From Chitinophaga dinghuensis (GTDB lineage: Bacteria > Bacteroidota > Bacteroidia > Chitinophagales > Chitinophagaceae): a DNA stretch of 64,000 nt. Made by a program: the position numbers and the translations under genes. A model generated the notes under the pieces. That model did not search any database. It saw nothing but the letters and a program-made list of their open reading frames with translations, and had not been told where the DNA came from. Positions 56,876 through 64,000 of the stretch are shown piece by piece (position 1 is the stretch's first letter; each line of letters starts with the position of its first letter). Location of the stretch: positions 124,001 to 188,000 of the forward strand of contig NZ_QLMA01000008.1 in assembly GCF_003259435.1 (NCBI RefSeq), given 5' to 3'.

Positions 56876-57598
56876 TTAAGGCAATCTGGCTGCCAGTCTT
56901 TCCGGCATGTACTTCAATACCTGGTGAATGAATTTCCATTTTATGCCGGGTACAATCGTAAACCGGCTACCAGCCTGCACGATCTCGCGGGCAATAAACG
57001 AAGGTTCCATTAATAAGGAGGCAGGGAGGTCCAGGCCGGCGGTCATCTTACTACGGATATAACCTGCTACAATCACATTCACAGTGACTTTCCTGGCAAA
57101 CAAATACTGTCTTAATCCAGCCAGATATTGCGTGAATGCCGCTTTGGTACTACCGTAGACAAAGTTGCTTTTTCGCCCCCGTACGCCGGAAAGAGAAGAT
57201 AGGCCAATGATCCGTTCCAAATGGTCATTCTCCCTGTCATTAATAATAATGTGGAGAATAGATACCGCTCCGGCATAATGCACCTGCATCATGCGAAAAC
57301 TACCTTGCCAATCGACCAATGCCTGTTCATTCGTTACCTGAAAACCTGCAGCATACAATACTATATGGGGTTTTGCCGGCAAGCTGGCATAAAATTGTTC
57401 ATGCGTTTCGAAAGCCGTAGCATCAAAGTAAGAGATAGTCAGCTGCTGGATGGAGACGTTTCTTGTTTCCATAAACGTAGCTATCTCCGCAGTGCTGCGG
57501 GATGCGGCGATCACCTGATATCCTTTTTTGAGATACAATAAAATAGCTTCTTTTGCTACATCGGAATTGGCGCCGAGTACCAGGACGGTTTTAGACAT
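56876..57598 (-). CDS. Short-chain dehydrogenase/reductase
   Basis: A 240-residue SDR starting at ATG 57598 (an upstream frame start was rejected because its 16 extra residues precede the Rossmann strand). Motifs: VLVLGANSDVAKEA (cofactor-binding GxxxxxA variant), a YFDAT acidic turn, LYAAGF, IIGLSSLSGVRGR (catalytic Ser) and YGSTKAA (catalytic Tyr and Lys). Residues VAGYIRSKMT follow. The glycine motif reads GANSDVA, as in DltE- or decaprenylphosphoryl-ribose-epimerase-like SDRs rather than the classical TGxxxGIG. Substrate unknown. It is a single gene between a permease gene and the uptake operon, all on the minus strand. Confidence 0.88.
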   Translation of the reverse strand: MSKTVLVLGANSDVAKEAILLYLKKGYQVIAASRSTAEIATFMETRNVSIQQLTISYFDATAFETHEQFYASLPAKPHIVLYAAGFQVTNEQALVDWQGSFRMMQVHYAGAVSILHIIINDRENDHLERIIGLSSLSGVRGRKSNFVYGSTKAAFTQYLAGLRQYLFARKVTVNVIVAGYIRSKMTAGLDLPASLLMEPSFIAREIVQAGSRFTIVPGIKWKFIHQVLKYMPERLAARLP

Positions 57599-57690
57599 AT
57601 ACGCGGTTATAGGAGGTAAAAATAGGGAATACTTTTGACGCCTCACCAGGTAATTTCCGCCTGATATTCACCCTGCGATATAACCGCTGC

Positions 57691-57720
57691 TAATAAAAAA
57701 ACCTGCGATTACCGCAGGTT
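57691..57720 (-). terminator. Terminator of the sigma/FecR/receptor/DUF4249 operon
   Basis: A perfect 9-bp stem (57698-57706 with 57712-57720, loop ATTAC). On the minus strand it is followed by seven T. It lies immediately after the DUF4249 stop. Confidence 0.9.
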
Positions 57721-57728
57721 TCAAGATA

Positions 57729-58607
57729 CTAAGGCATTATCAGGTATTCTTTTATGGCCATTCCTCCAACAATGCCGAGACCGTTCAGTATATTATTAAA
57801 CACGATGACTCTTTCAGACAAGGGGTCCTCATTTTTAAGTCGCGCCATAAAGCTGCTGTGCAAATAACTGTAACTACTATACGTAAGCGATGTTACTTCT
57901 ACTATTACTTTTTTAAACTCGCCTCCCCTGCCGGTGATAAAATTAAATCGCGGGCTACGGCCATCAAAAAGCGCATCATCGGTATAGAAATCCCACTCGC
58001 TTTCTTTGTTAAAAATGCCATCCTGCAGTTCATTCGTCTGGAAATCTACCTTAAACTTGTAGGTTGTACCCACGGTATCTACGGCATCTTTTAATGTCAC
58101 TAATTCGTATAATCTTATCCGGTAGTAGTTCTTTTCCCCAGCCTTATCATGCAGCACAACGGATATATTCCCCTTGGAGCCCCATCCATCATTGTCCTTC
58201 ACCAGTTTGACACTCATCTCACCTACACTTGCTTGTTCAGGGATAAAGTCGCTGCCCTCTACATCCTCATATCCCGGAACACTAGCCACCACCCTATAGG
58301 TGGCGCCTGCAACCGCCTTACTAGTACCTTTATAATAAGTTAAGTCAGCCAACAGGAAAGGAGCCAGATTCTCTTTAAACGTTCCATTCTCATATAATTT
58401 CAAAGTAGCCTCTTTCACTTCAGGAAAGATATCATTCCCGGAGGTGCGGCTGGAAACTGTTACCCTCGCGATAATCAAACTATCTTTACTCATAAGTAAA
58501 TTGAGTACCGGTTTGTTGGCTTCTTCGGGTAAATTTATTGTGATTGTTTTTTTGCAACTGTAAAAAAGCAACAGCAATACAGGAAACAATAATATTCTCG
58601 TTTTCAT
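57729..58607 (-). CDS. DUF4249 family lipoprotein
   Basis: A 292-residue protein with a lipoprotein signal (ILLFPVLLLLFYSC, Cys near residue 17) followed by KKTITINLPEE, a typical start of DUF4249 proteins. Internal marks are VTVSSRTSGNDIFPEVKEATLKLYENG and AGATYRVVASVPGYE. DUF4249 proteins commonly follow TonB-dependent receptors in Bacteroidota and may be surface lipoproteins working with the receptor, somewhat as SusD does for SusC; the ligand is unknown. Its ATG lies two bases after the receptor stop, so it is translationally coupled to it. A strong terminator ends the operon after it. Confidence 0.88.
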   Translation of the reverse strand: MKTRILLFPVLLLLFYSCKKTITINLPEEANKPVLNLLMSKDSLIIARVTVSSRTSGNDIFPEVKEATLKLYENGTFKENLAPFLLADLTYYKGTSKAVAGATYRVVASVPGYEDVEGSDFIPEQASVGEMSVKLVKDNDGWGSKGNISVVLHDKAGEKNYYRIRLYELVTLKDAVDTVGTTYKFKVDFQTNELQDGIFNKESEWDFYTDDALFDGRSPRFNFITGRGGEFKKVIVEVTSLTYSSYSYLHSSFMARLKNEDPLSERVIVFNNILNGLGIVGGMAIKEYLIMP

Positions 58608-58609
58608 TC

Positions 58610-61246
58610 TTAAAATTTCAGGCTGTAAGAAATACTGGGCATAAATGGAATCAGGTTAATCGCATTGAGCTTCGCTCTGGGTCCTGATTTGTCATAACTG
58701 TCCAGATAATAAAAGAAGGGATTAAAGCGGTTGTATACATTGAGCAGACTGATATTCCAGGTACGTACCAATCCGTTCTTTTTATACTTTATGAAATTCA
58801 CGCCCACATCCAGTCGGTGATAAGCGCTGATACGTACGTTATTACGTCCATTGATGCGGGATACTCCGGTTACCCAATCCCTGGTGCCATTCTCTGAAAC
58901 AGGACCATTTGTTGCTTCATAAGAGGCGACTGGAATGGTAAAAGGAGCAGCGCTCTGGAAAGTCCAGGAACCGGAGAGCTCAATCCCTTTACGCAGTTTA
59001 TAGGCGCCTACGATATGAAAATCGTGACGACGGTCGTATTTATAAGGAAATTCCCGTCCAAAATTCACTGCCGGAATACGACGGTTGGCCCAGGAGAGCG
59101 TGTATCCCACCCAACCTGTTAGTCGGCCGACTTTCTTCTGCAACAAAAGTTCCATTCCATATGCCTCTCCTTCGCCGGCTGCCACCAGGGTTTGCCAGGC
59201 ATCTCCCCTGCTGCTGGTCAGGTAATCCGCGCCTTCTTTATATTCAATCACATGGTGCAGTCGCTTGTAATACGTTTCCGCAGAAAATTCAAACTTATCA
59301 TGGAAGATATTCTTGGCAATTCCCAATGCAAATTGATCCGACTCTTGTGGTTTCACTTTATCGGTAACAGGCACCCATAAGTCGGTTGGCAAAGAGATAG
59401 AATTACTAGCCAACAGATGAACATATTGCGCCATGCGGGAATAAGAAGCTTTCAATGCCCAGTCATGCGGCAGCATATATCGCAGATTCAGGCGTGGTTG
59501 TAACGAAGAATATAATCTCCCTTCTACATGGAAGGCGCTGAGATGTAATCCTGCATTCAATTTCAGGCGACTGGACAGCTCCCAATCGTCTTCTGCATAC
59601 AGGTCCATTTCACTCGCATTAATGTCCCGGTTATTATTTACAGAATCCACTGTTACTTCATCTTGCTGGGTTTGCCTTGACCGTAACACACCGGGGGTAA
59701 AAATGCGGAACATATATCCTCCGCCTACTTTGATAGCATGTGCGGGATTAGGATGATACTCGAAATCGGCCTTCGCCCCATAGTCTTTAATACCGGATTT
59801 AAGTCGCTGTAAATCCGTATATGCCTCACCGTTAGACTTCCCATCCTGGGAAAAAGCGGATTTAAAATGATAATCGCTACCAATGAGCATCACATTAGAG
59901 AATAACTTCGGAGAATAGACGTGGTTCCATCTGGCGGTACCGATCATATTTCCCCATTGTACGCCGCCATCGCTCACATAATCGTTATTGGCGTTTATAC
60001 TGGTATACTTATATCTCGCCTGCATTTTATCCCGACCTGAATAGAAGCTGAAATACAGTTTATCCCTGTCAGAGAATTTGTGATGGATTTTGGCGTTGAT
60101 ATCATAAAAATATAAGTTCAATCTGTCCGGAGCATTTCGATCGCCATTGAAATAAGCCTTGGCCAGCAGATCCGGGTAGGATCTGCGACCGGAAATCAAA
60201 AAAGTCGTTTTACCTTTTTGGATAGGGCCTTCCAGTGTAGCCTGAGCGGAGAGCAGACCTACTGAAAAATCGCCGTGTATTTTATGCATATCCCCATCTT
60301 TTGTGGAGACGTCTATCACAGAGGATAACCTTCCGCCGTAACGTGCAGGAAATGCTCCTTTATAAAGGGTTACATCTTTCAGCACATTGGTATTGAAGGT
60401 GGAGAATATCCCCATGAGGTGCATCGGATTATAGAGCGGGGCTCCATCCAGCAGGATGAGGTTTTGGTCGGGAGTACCGCCGCGTACCAGGAGGGCGCTG
60501 GTAGCTTCCGTACCTTGTTTGACGCCTGGTAACAGTTGCAGCGTTTTGAACAGGTCTGCCTCTCCCAGCAGACGGGGAGTGGATTTCACCAGGTCCGCCG
60601 ACAGGTTAATGCGGCTCATCTGGGAGGAGGATACCGACGATTCCATTTGTTTCCCCCGGATTGTTACTTCCTCCAATTGGCGATTTAGCGCCTGTAACTG
60701 GAAAGTCATCCCTTCCTTACCTATAGCGATCACCGTATCCAGCCGTTGATAGCCCATATACGACAGTTGTAGATGGAGCGAGTCTGATGGCAAAGTAAGG
60801 CTGTAAAAACCGTATGCATTGGTAACAGTACCTGTCTGGAATTGTGGCGCGGCCAGGGAAACGCCAATGAGTCGCTCTCCCGAGGCAGCATCTTCAACAT
60901 ATCCACTCAGCGTATGTTCGCGACTGGGAGCAGGCCCTATAAAAAGTTGATCATTCTTTTGTTTAACCATCAGGGAAGTTCCTTTCAGCAAATCCCTGCA
61001 AATGGTTTCCAATGGCTGATCTTTATAGGTATGCGCTTTAACGGAGATACCTTGTACTCTCGTATATTCATAGGAGATATGCATCTTACTTTGTTGTTCC
61101 AACAGTTTAAGCGCATTTTCCAGCGAAGTGGCGGGAATACTGATACTAAGCTTTATTTCATGTTGCTGGCCAGTTGCGGCCAGACTATATGCCAAGAACA
61201 GAATGGTTAATATTCGTTGCATTACGCGATTCCTTTTTAAAGACAT
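58610..61246 (-). CDS. TonB-dependent receptor with STN signalling domain
   Basis: An 878-residue outer-membrane receptor. A signal peptide (ILTILFLAYSLAATG) precedes an STN domain (about residues 30-105: ATSLENALKLLEQQSKMHISYEY), which passes a ligand signal to a FecR anti-sigma factor. A carboxypeptidase-like beta-sandwich (SGYVEDAASGERLIGVS) follows. The plug domain is LLPGVKQGTEATSALLVRGG, NLILLDGAPLYNP and YPARYGGRLSS-like near residues 230-320. The barrel makes up the rest and ends in FMPSISYSLKF, with a C-terminal Phe as in many outer-membrane proteins. It probably imports a sugar, siderophore or peptide. Start ATG 61246 was used; MQRILT at 61222 is an alternative. It lies between fecR-like and DUF4249 genes. 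Confidence 0.93.
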   Translation of the reverse strand: MSLKRNRVMQRILTILFLAYSLAATGQQHEIKLSISIPATSLENALKLLEQQSKMHISYEYTRVQGISVKAHTYKDQPLETICRDLLKGTSLMVKQKNDQLFIGPAPSREHTLSGYVEDAASGERLIGVSLAAPQFQTGTVTNAYGFYSLTLPSDSLHLQLSYMGYQRLDTVIAIGKEGMTFQLQALNRQLEEVTIRGKQMESSVSSSQMSRINLSADLVKSTPRLLGEADLFKTLQLLPGVKQGTEATSALLVRGGTPDQNLILLDGAPLYNPMHLMGIFSTFNTNVLKDVTLYKGAFPARYGGRLSSVIDVSTKDGDMHKIHGDFSVGLLSAQATLEGPIQKGKTTFLISGRRSYPDLLAKAYFNGDRNAPDRLNLYFYDINAKIHHKFSDRDKLYFSFYSGRDKMQARYKYTSINANNDYVSDGGVQWGNMIGTARWNHVYSPKLFSNVMLIGSDYHFKSAFSQDGKSNGEAYTDLQRLKSGIKDYGAKADFEYHPNPAHAIKVGGGYMFRIFTPGVLRSRQTQQDEVTVDSVNNNRDINASEMDLYAEDDWELSSRLKLNAGLHLSAFHVEGRLYSSLQPRLNLRYMLPHDWALKASYSRMAQYVHLLASNSISLPTDLWVPVTDKVKPQESDQFALGIAKNIFHDKFEFSAETYYKRLHHVIEYKEGADYLTSSRGDAWQTLVAAGEGEAYGMELLLQKKVGRLTGWVGYTLSWANRRIPAVNFGREFPYKYDRRHDFHIVGAYKLRKGIELSGSWTFQSAAPFTIPVASYEATNGPVSENGTRDWVTGVSRINGRNNVRISAYHRLDVGVNFIKYKKNGLVRTWNISLLNVYNRFNPFFYYLDSYDKSGPRAKLNAINLIPFMPSISYSLKF

Positions 61247-61303
61247 AGGTATCCCCTGCCGCTATTGCAGCTGAAAAAAGAGGGTTTATGCTATGTTCAG
61301 TGA

Positions 61304-62323
61304 TTATTGTTGTACGCCGGTGATCTTTACCTGGCCATTACTAAGCGTATAAGTCATGCCACTCAGATCTTTCAGCATTTCCATAACTTCCTCCAGCGTA
61401 GTTTTGCTGTCTATCCGGAGGTTGAAACGGTAGGGAGACACGATTGCGCTATCATATAATACCTCCACCTGGTAACGATTATGCAGTATGCGTGCTACTT
61501 CCGCAAAGGTTACGTTCTGTAAGGTGAGGCTTCCCTGACGCCAGTTGTCTTCGATGCCTTCATTACGTATAGCCGTGTGCGTTCCCAGTTGGTATTCTAT
61601 CTGCTGCCCTGCTTTCAGTACACCTAATACTTGGGTACTATCGGAAACCTGTACTGCGCCGGATTCAACGTGTATGGTTACATTCGGTAGCCCGTTATAG
61701 GCTTTCACACTGAATTCAGTTCCCAGCACCTTTGCCTGTATACCGGCAGTGGTACTAACAATGAAAGGGTGTGATGCACCCGGCGCCACAGCGAAGTGAG
61801 CGAGGCCGTCTATGATTTGGACGTCCCTGCTTGTCTTACCAAAGTGGCTGTCATAGCGCAATTTCGATCCAGGTTCCATCCATAATGCGGAGCCATCCGG
61901 CAGTTGCAAATAGAATAGGTTTTTGCCAGCAGGAGCGGTTACTTCTGTATAAGATGGCGGTACAGATCTTCCTTTGAGAAGGTATATGCCTCCACCTGTT
62001 GCCAGTAGTAATAATATAGCTGCAGCTGCGCGCCAGTACATGTATCGGACAGGCCTTTTTTCCGGTACGTGATCGGCTGCAACAACTGCTGGTTCTACCG
62101 CTTGATAAGATGCTGCTGGCATTTCTGCCTGAATAGCCCTGAAAATGTCTGTTTTCATCGATTCCCGCGTCTGGTGGCGTTCGGATGCATCCTCAAACGC
62201 CTGGCTACCGGCAGGAAATGCGGCATACCATTTTTCCAGGACAGCGCTTTCCTCCCTCGTTAAAGTGCCGAGAGCATGCTTTTCAAGCAGCAGATCGATG
62301 GTGTTTTGATCAGGGTGACTCAT
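61304..62323 (-). CDS. FecR-family anti-sigma factor
   Basis: A 339-residue protein starting at ATG 62323; a TTG seven codons upstream was rejected. The N-terminal cytoplasmic part (LEKHALGTLTREESAVLEKWYA) is the sigma-binding region. One membrane helix (AAAAILLLLATGGGIYLL) lies near residue 100. The periplasmic FecR domain follows (LPDGSALWMEPGSKLRY, VLGTEFSVKAY). The C-terminal DUF4974 segment carries LTLQNVTFAEVARILHNRYQVEV and contacts the STN domain of the receptor. It should hold the ECF sigma factor inactive until the receptor is occupied. It sits between the sigma and receptor genes on the minus strand. Confidence 0.93.
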   Translation of the reverse strand: MSHPDQNTIDLLLEKHALGTLTREESAVLEKWYAAFPAGSQAFEDASERHQTRESMKTDIFRAIQAEMPAASYQAVEPAVVAADHVPEKRPVRYMYWRAAAAILLLLATGGGIYLLKGRSVPPSYTEVTAPAGKNLFYLQLPDGSALWMEPGSKLRYDSHFGKTSRDVQIIDGLAHFAVAPGASHPFIVSTTAGIQAKVLGTEFSVKAYNGLPNVTIHVESGAVQVSDSTQVLGVLKAGQQIEYQLGTHTAIRNEGIEDNWRQGSLTLQNVTFAEVARILHNRYQVEVLYDSAIVSPYRFNLRIDSKTTLEEVMEMLKDLSGMTYTLSNGQVKITGVQQ

Positions 62324-62382
62324 ACGCTGTTGTTTAATAGACAATCCTCAAATACCGGAAGTACTATGTAAAGGAAAAAAAA

Positions 62383-62949
62383 TTAATCTAAAAGGTAATT
62401 ACCCAGCCCCGCTCGCAGTTTTTTGAGGGCGGAGGACAGTTGGTTTTTAACGGTTTGCTCCGAAAGGGCGTGTTTTTCGGCAATTTCGCGGATAGAAAGT
62501 CCATGATCGCGGCTATCTATAAATAACTGCCTCATTTTTTCGGGTAGGCGTTGCAGTTCTTTGTGATAAGTGGCTTGTAAATCGGCTCCGGCAATAGACT
62601 CCTCTGTAGAATGGGTAATCTCCGGCAGTTCCCGGCCGGCCAATAAGCGGTATTTCTCTCTGGCTTGTTCGGATTTAAGATGATTCAGGATTTTAAACCT
62701 GACGGCTACACGAAGATAGGCTTCTACCGATTGGGTGATCTGTATTTCTTCCCTTTTCTGCCAGCAGAAAATAAATACTTCCTGTACAATATCTTTGGCG
62801 GCAGATTTATCATATAAACGCCAGTAAGCGCTTTCGTACAGGGTTTCCCAGTAACGCTCGTATATCTCTCCGTAAGCTTGCAGATTGCCCATCCGGACAA
62901 GCTGCCACAACTCAATATCCGGCGTTTGATCAAGAACAGGTGTAGACAT
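62383..62949 (-). CDS. ECF-type RNA polymerase sigma factor
   Basis: A 188-residue sigma-70-family protein of the ECF class from ATG 62949. The frame is open for 34 further residues upstream, but those do not resemble the family, and PDIELWQLVRMGN is a typical start. Region 2 carries SAAKDIVQEVFIFCWQKR and AYLRVAVRFKILNHLK. Region 4 is LPEKMRQLFIDSRDHGLSIREIAEKHALSEQTVKNQLSSALKKL, here cited by its helix-turn-helix core SIREIAEKHALSEQTV. It directs polymerase to the downstream receptor operon when released by the FecR-like protein, which follows after about 60 bases. Confidence 0.93.
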   Translation of the reverse strand: MSTPVLDQTPDIELWQLVRMGNLQAYGEIYERYWETLYESAYWRLYDKSAAKDIVQEVFIFCWQKREEIQITQSVEAYLRVAVRFKILNHLKSEQAREKYRLLAGRELPEITHSTEESIAGADLQATYHKELQRLPEKMRQLFIDSRDHGLSIREIAEKHALSEQTVKNQLSSALKKLRAGLGNYLLD

Positions 62950-63138
62950 GTAAGGGAATAGCTTCAGCGCCAAAGGTAATAAAACACCTGTTAAAACTTC
63001 CTTAATCTCAAGGGCATGCCGCGAAAAGGCCGCTGGTTTTCGTATAGCCATGGTTCAGACAGCTATTTGAACACGTGTCTCCCTATTTTTCTAAAATTTC
63101 TTTTAGCCTACTGACATACTGTTGTCAAACCCCGGATC

Positions 63139-63146
63139 TACTTTTG
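63139..63146 (+). promoter_or_regulatory. Probable -7 promoter element of the VOC gene
   Basis: TACTTTTG fits TAnnTTTG and ends 30 bases before the ATG. A TTG at 63122-63124 is closer than the usual -33 spacing. Confidence 0.4.
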
Positions 63147-63176
63147 TTAAAACATTAACCTATAAATCTTTACAAA

Positions 63177-63602
63177 ATGGCACAATCATCAGTATTACGC
63201 GGCATTGCAACCCTGACATTTTACGCAGCAGACCACGCAGCAGCAAAGAAATGGTACACAGAATTCTTCGGAGAAGCGCCTTATTTTGACATGCCGGGCT
63301 ATTTTGAATTCCGTTTGGGCGACTACCAACACGAACTGGGCGTGATTGACAGCAAATATGCACCTCCTGCCAGATCAATTGAAACCGGTGGCGCCATTAC
63401 TTACTGGCATGTAGACGATATTAAAGTAACCTTCGACCAATTGATAGCACTGGGCGCAAAAGAATTTGAACCTATTACAGAAAGAGGCCAGGAAGGAAGC
63501 GGTTTCGCCACCGCAGCATTAAGTGACCCATTCGGTAATATTATTGGTATCATGACTAACCCACATTATCTGAAAATTTTACAACAAAAAGCCAATCAAT
63601 AA
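63177..63602 (+). CDS. VOC family (glyoxalase/bleomycin-resistance-like) protein
   Basis: A 141-residue protein of the vicinal-oxygen-chelate superfamily. The two beta-alpha-beta-beta-beta modules are visible: ATLTFYAADHAAAKKWYTEFFG and YFEFRLGDYQHELGVID in the first, and ITYWHVDDIKVTFDQLIALGA and ALSDPFGNIIGIMTNPHY in the second. Family members bind a divalent metal and act as glyoxalases, dioxygenases or antibiotic-binding proteins. Possible metal ligands include the His in QHELG and in YWHVDD, but the function is open. It starts a probable two-gene unit with the YdeI-like gene, 2 bases apart. Confidence 0.87.
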   Translation: MAQSSVLRGIATLTFYAADHAAAKKWYTEFFGEAPYFDMPGYFEFRLGDYQHELGVIDSKYAPPARSIETGGAITYWHVDDIKVTFDQLIALGAKEFEPITERGQEGSGFATAALSDPFGNIIGIMTNPHYLKILQQKANQ

Positions 63603-63604
63603 TT

Positions 63605-63976
63605 ATGGAAACACTGGACGGAAGACAAGCAGTATACGCCACCACCAGAGCAGAATGGAGGAAATGGCTGGAAGGTAATTGCCAGGGGGAATCCGGCGTT
63701 TGGCTCATACAATATCATAAAAAAAGTAAGGTCCCCTGCATATCGCTGATTGATGCAACAGAGGAAGCATTATGTTATGGCTGGATCGACAGTAAAGCAA
63801 AAAAACGGGATACCGAAAGTTTCTATCTGACATTTACACCCCGCAAAGCCAAAAGTAAATGGAGTAAACCCAATATTAAACGGGCGGAACAAATGATTGC
63901 ATCAGGACTGATGACCGTTCATGGACAGGAAAAGATAGATCTGGCAAAGCGTACAGGGATGTGGGTAGAAGAATAA
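63605..63976 (+). CDS. YdeI-like protein, short or truncated
   Basis: A 123-residue protein matching the N-terminal two thirds of the YdeI family. Marks are TRAEWRKWLEGNC..E.GVWLI, IDATEEALCYGWIDSKAKKRD and LTFTPRKAKSKWSKPNIKRAE, ending in GLMTVHGQEKIDLAKRTGMW. Family proteins are usually near 190 residues, with a C-terminal region after the AKxxGxW motif that is missing here. It may be a genuine short form or a truncated gene. The window ends 24 bases later, so a frameshift continuation cannot be excluded. Its ATG is two bases after the VOC stop. Function is unknown. Confidence 0.8.
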   Translation: METLDGRQAVYATTRAEWRKWLEGNCQGESGVWLIQYHKKSKVPCISLIDATEEALCYGWIDSKAKKRDTESFYLTFTPRKAKSKWSKPNIKRAEQMIASGLMTVHGQEKIDLAKRTGMWVEE

Positions 63977-64000
63977 AACCATAGGAGACGACTAAAGTCG

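Noticed and set aside
1..64000. CRISPR arrays, tRNA or rRNA genes, prophage and transposase genes
   Set aside because: No regularly spaced short direct repeats, no tRNA-like cloverleaf or rRNA stretch, and no transposase or phage structural gene could be recognised.

Overview
The window reads as a chromosomal segment of a gliding, soil-type Bacteroidota, most likely Chitinophaga or a close relative. The markers are a type IX secretion type-B C-terminal domain, TonB-dependent outer-membrane proteins with carboxypeptidase-like N-terminal domains, a GH97 glycosidase, an ECF sigma/FecR/STN-receptor/DUF4249 locus, TAnnTTTG promoter elements and a Bacteroidota double-glycine natural-product leader. 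The genus is inferred from this combination; no rRNA gene is present to confirm it.

Layout. 1-3.8 kb: the 3' end of a very large repetitive T9SS-exported surface protein. 3.8-8.3 kb: small stand-alone genes (GNAT, SMI1/KNR4, DUF1569) and a complete katG, followed by a MITE-like palindrome. 8.4-10.3 kb: a non-coding or decayed stretch and a 442-residue protein of unknown family. 10.4-18.3 kb: a BBE-type flavoprotein, a Crp-like regulator, an AhpD-like protein, an S41 protease, an alpha/beta hydrolase, a GH97 enzyme and a small methyltransferase-like protein. 18.3-20.7 kb: an outer-membrane beta-barrel protein divergent from the next cluster.

21.0-33.5 kb is a class I lanthipeptide operon on the + strand: a 64-residue precursor with a GG leader and a Ser/Cys-rich core, a perfect attenuator-like hairpin, two LanC-like proteins (the first lacks two of the three zinc ligands), a full-length LanB dehydratase, a C39-peptidase ABC exporter and a short HlyD-like adaptor. 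Three unexpected genes complete it: an M15-type peptidoglycan peptidase, a two-part GT25-like glycosyltransferase and a GT51 peptidoglycan glycosyltransferase fused to an unknown N-terminal region. The last two overlap by the ATGA of stop and start. The added genes suggest a link to the cell wall (tailoring, self-protection or target mimicry), which is inference.

33.6-52.1 kb, convergent with that operon and separated from it by two hairpins, is one 6154-residue NRPS with five modules: C-A-T-E, C-A-T, C-A-T, C-A-T, C-A-T-R. The terminal thioester reductase implies release of a peptide aldehyde or alcohol. Pocket residues read from the sequence suggest an unknown residue (epimerised to D), Ile/Val-like, Val, Pro-like, and hydrophobic/aromatic. 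No phosphopantetheinyl transferase, MbtH protein or dedicated exporter is visible beside it.

52.8-64 kb: a divergent alpha/beta hydrolase, a small lipoprotein, a MacB/FtsX-type permease, an SDR, a surface-signalling uptake operon read on the - strand (sigma, FecR, TonB receptor, DUF4249), then a VOC protein and a short YdeI-like protein. The main biology is two adjacent, convergent peptide natural-product systems: a ribosomal lanthipeptide and a reductively released nonribosomal peptide.
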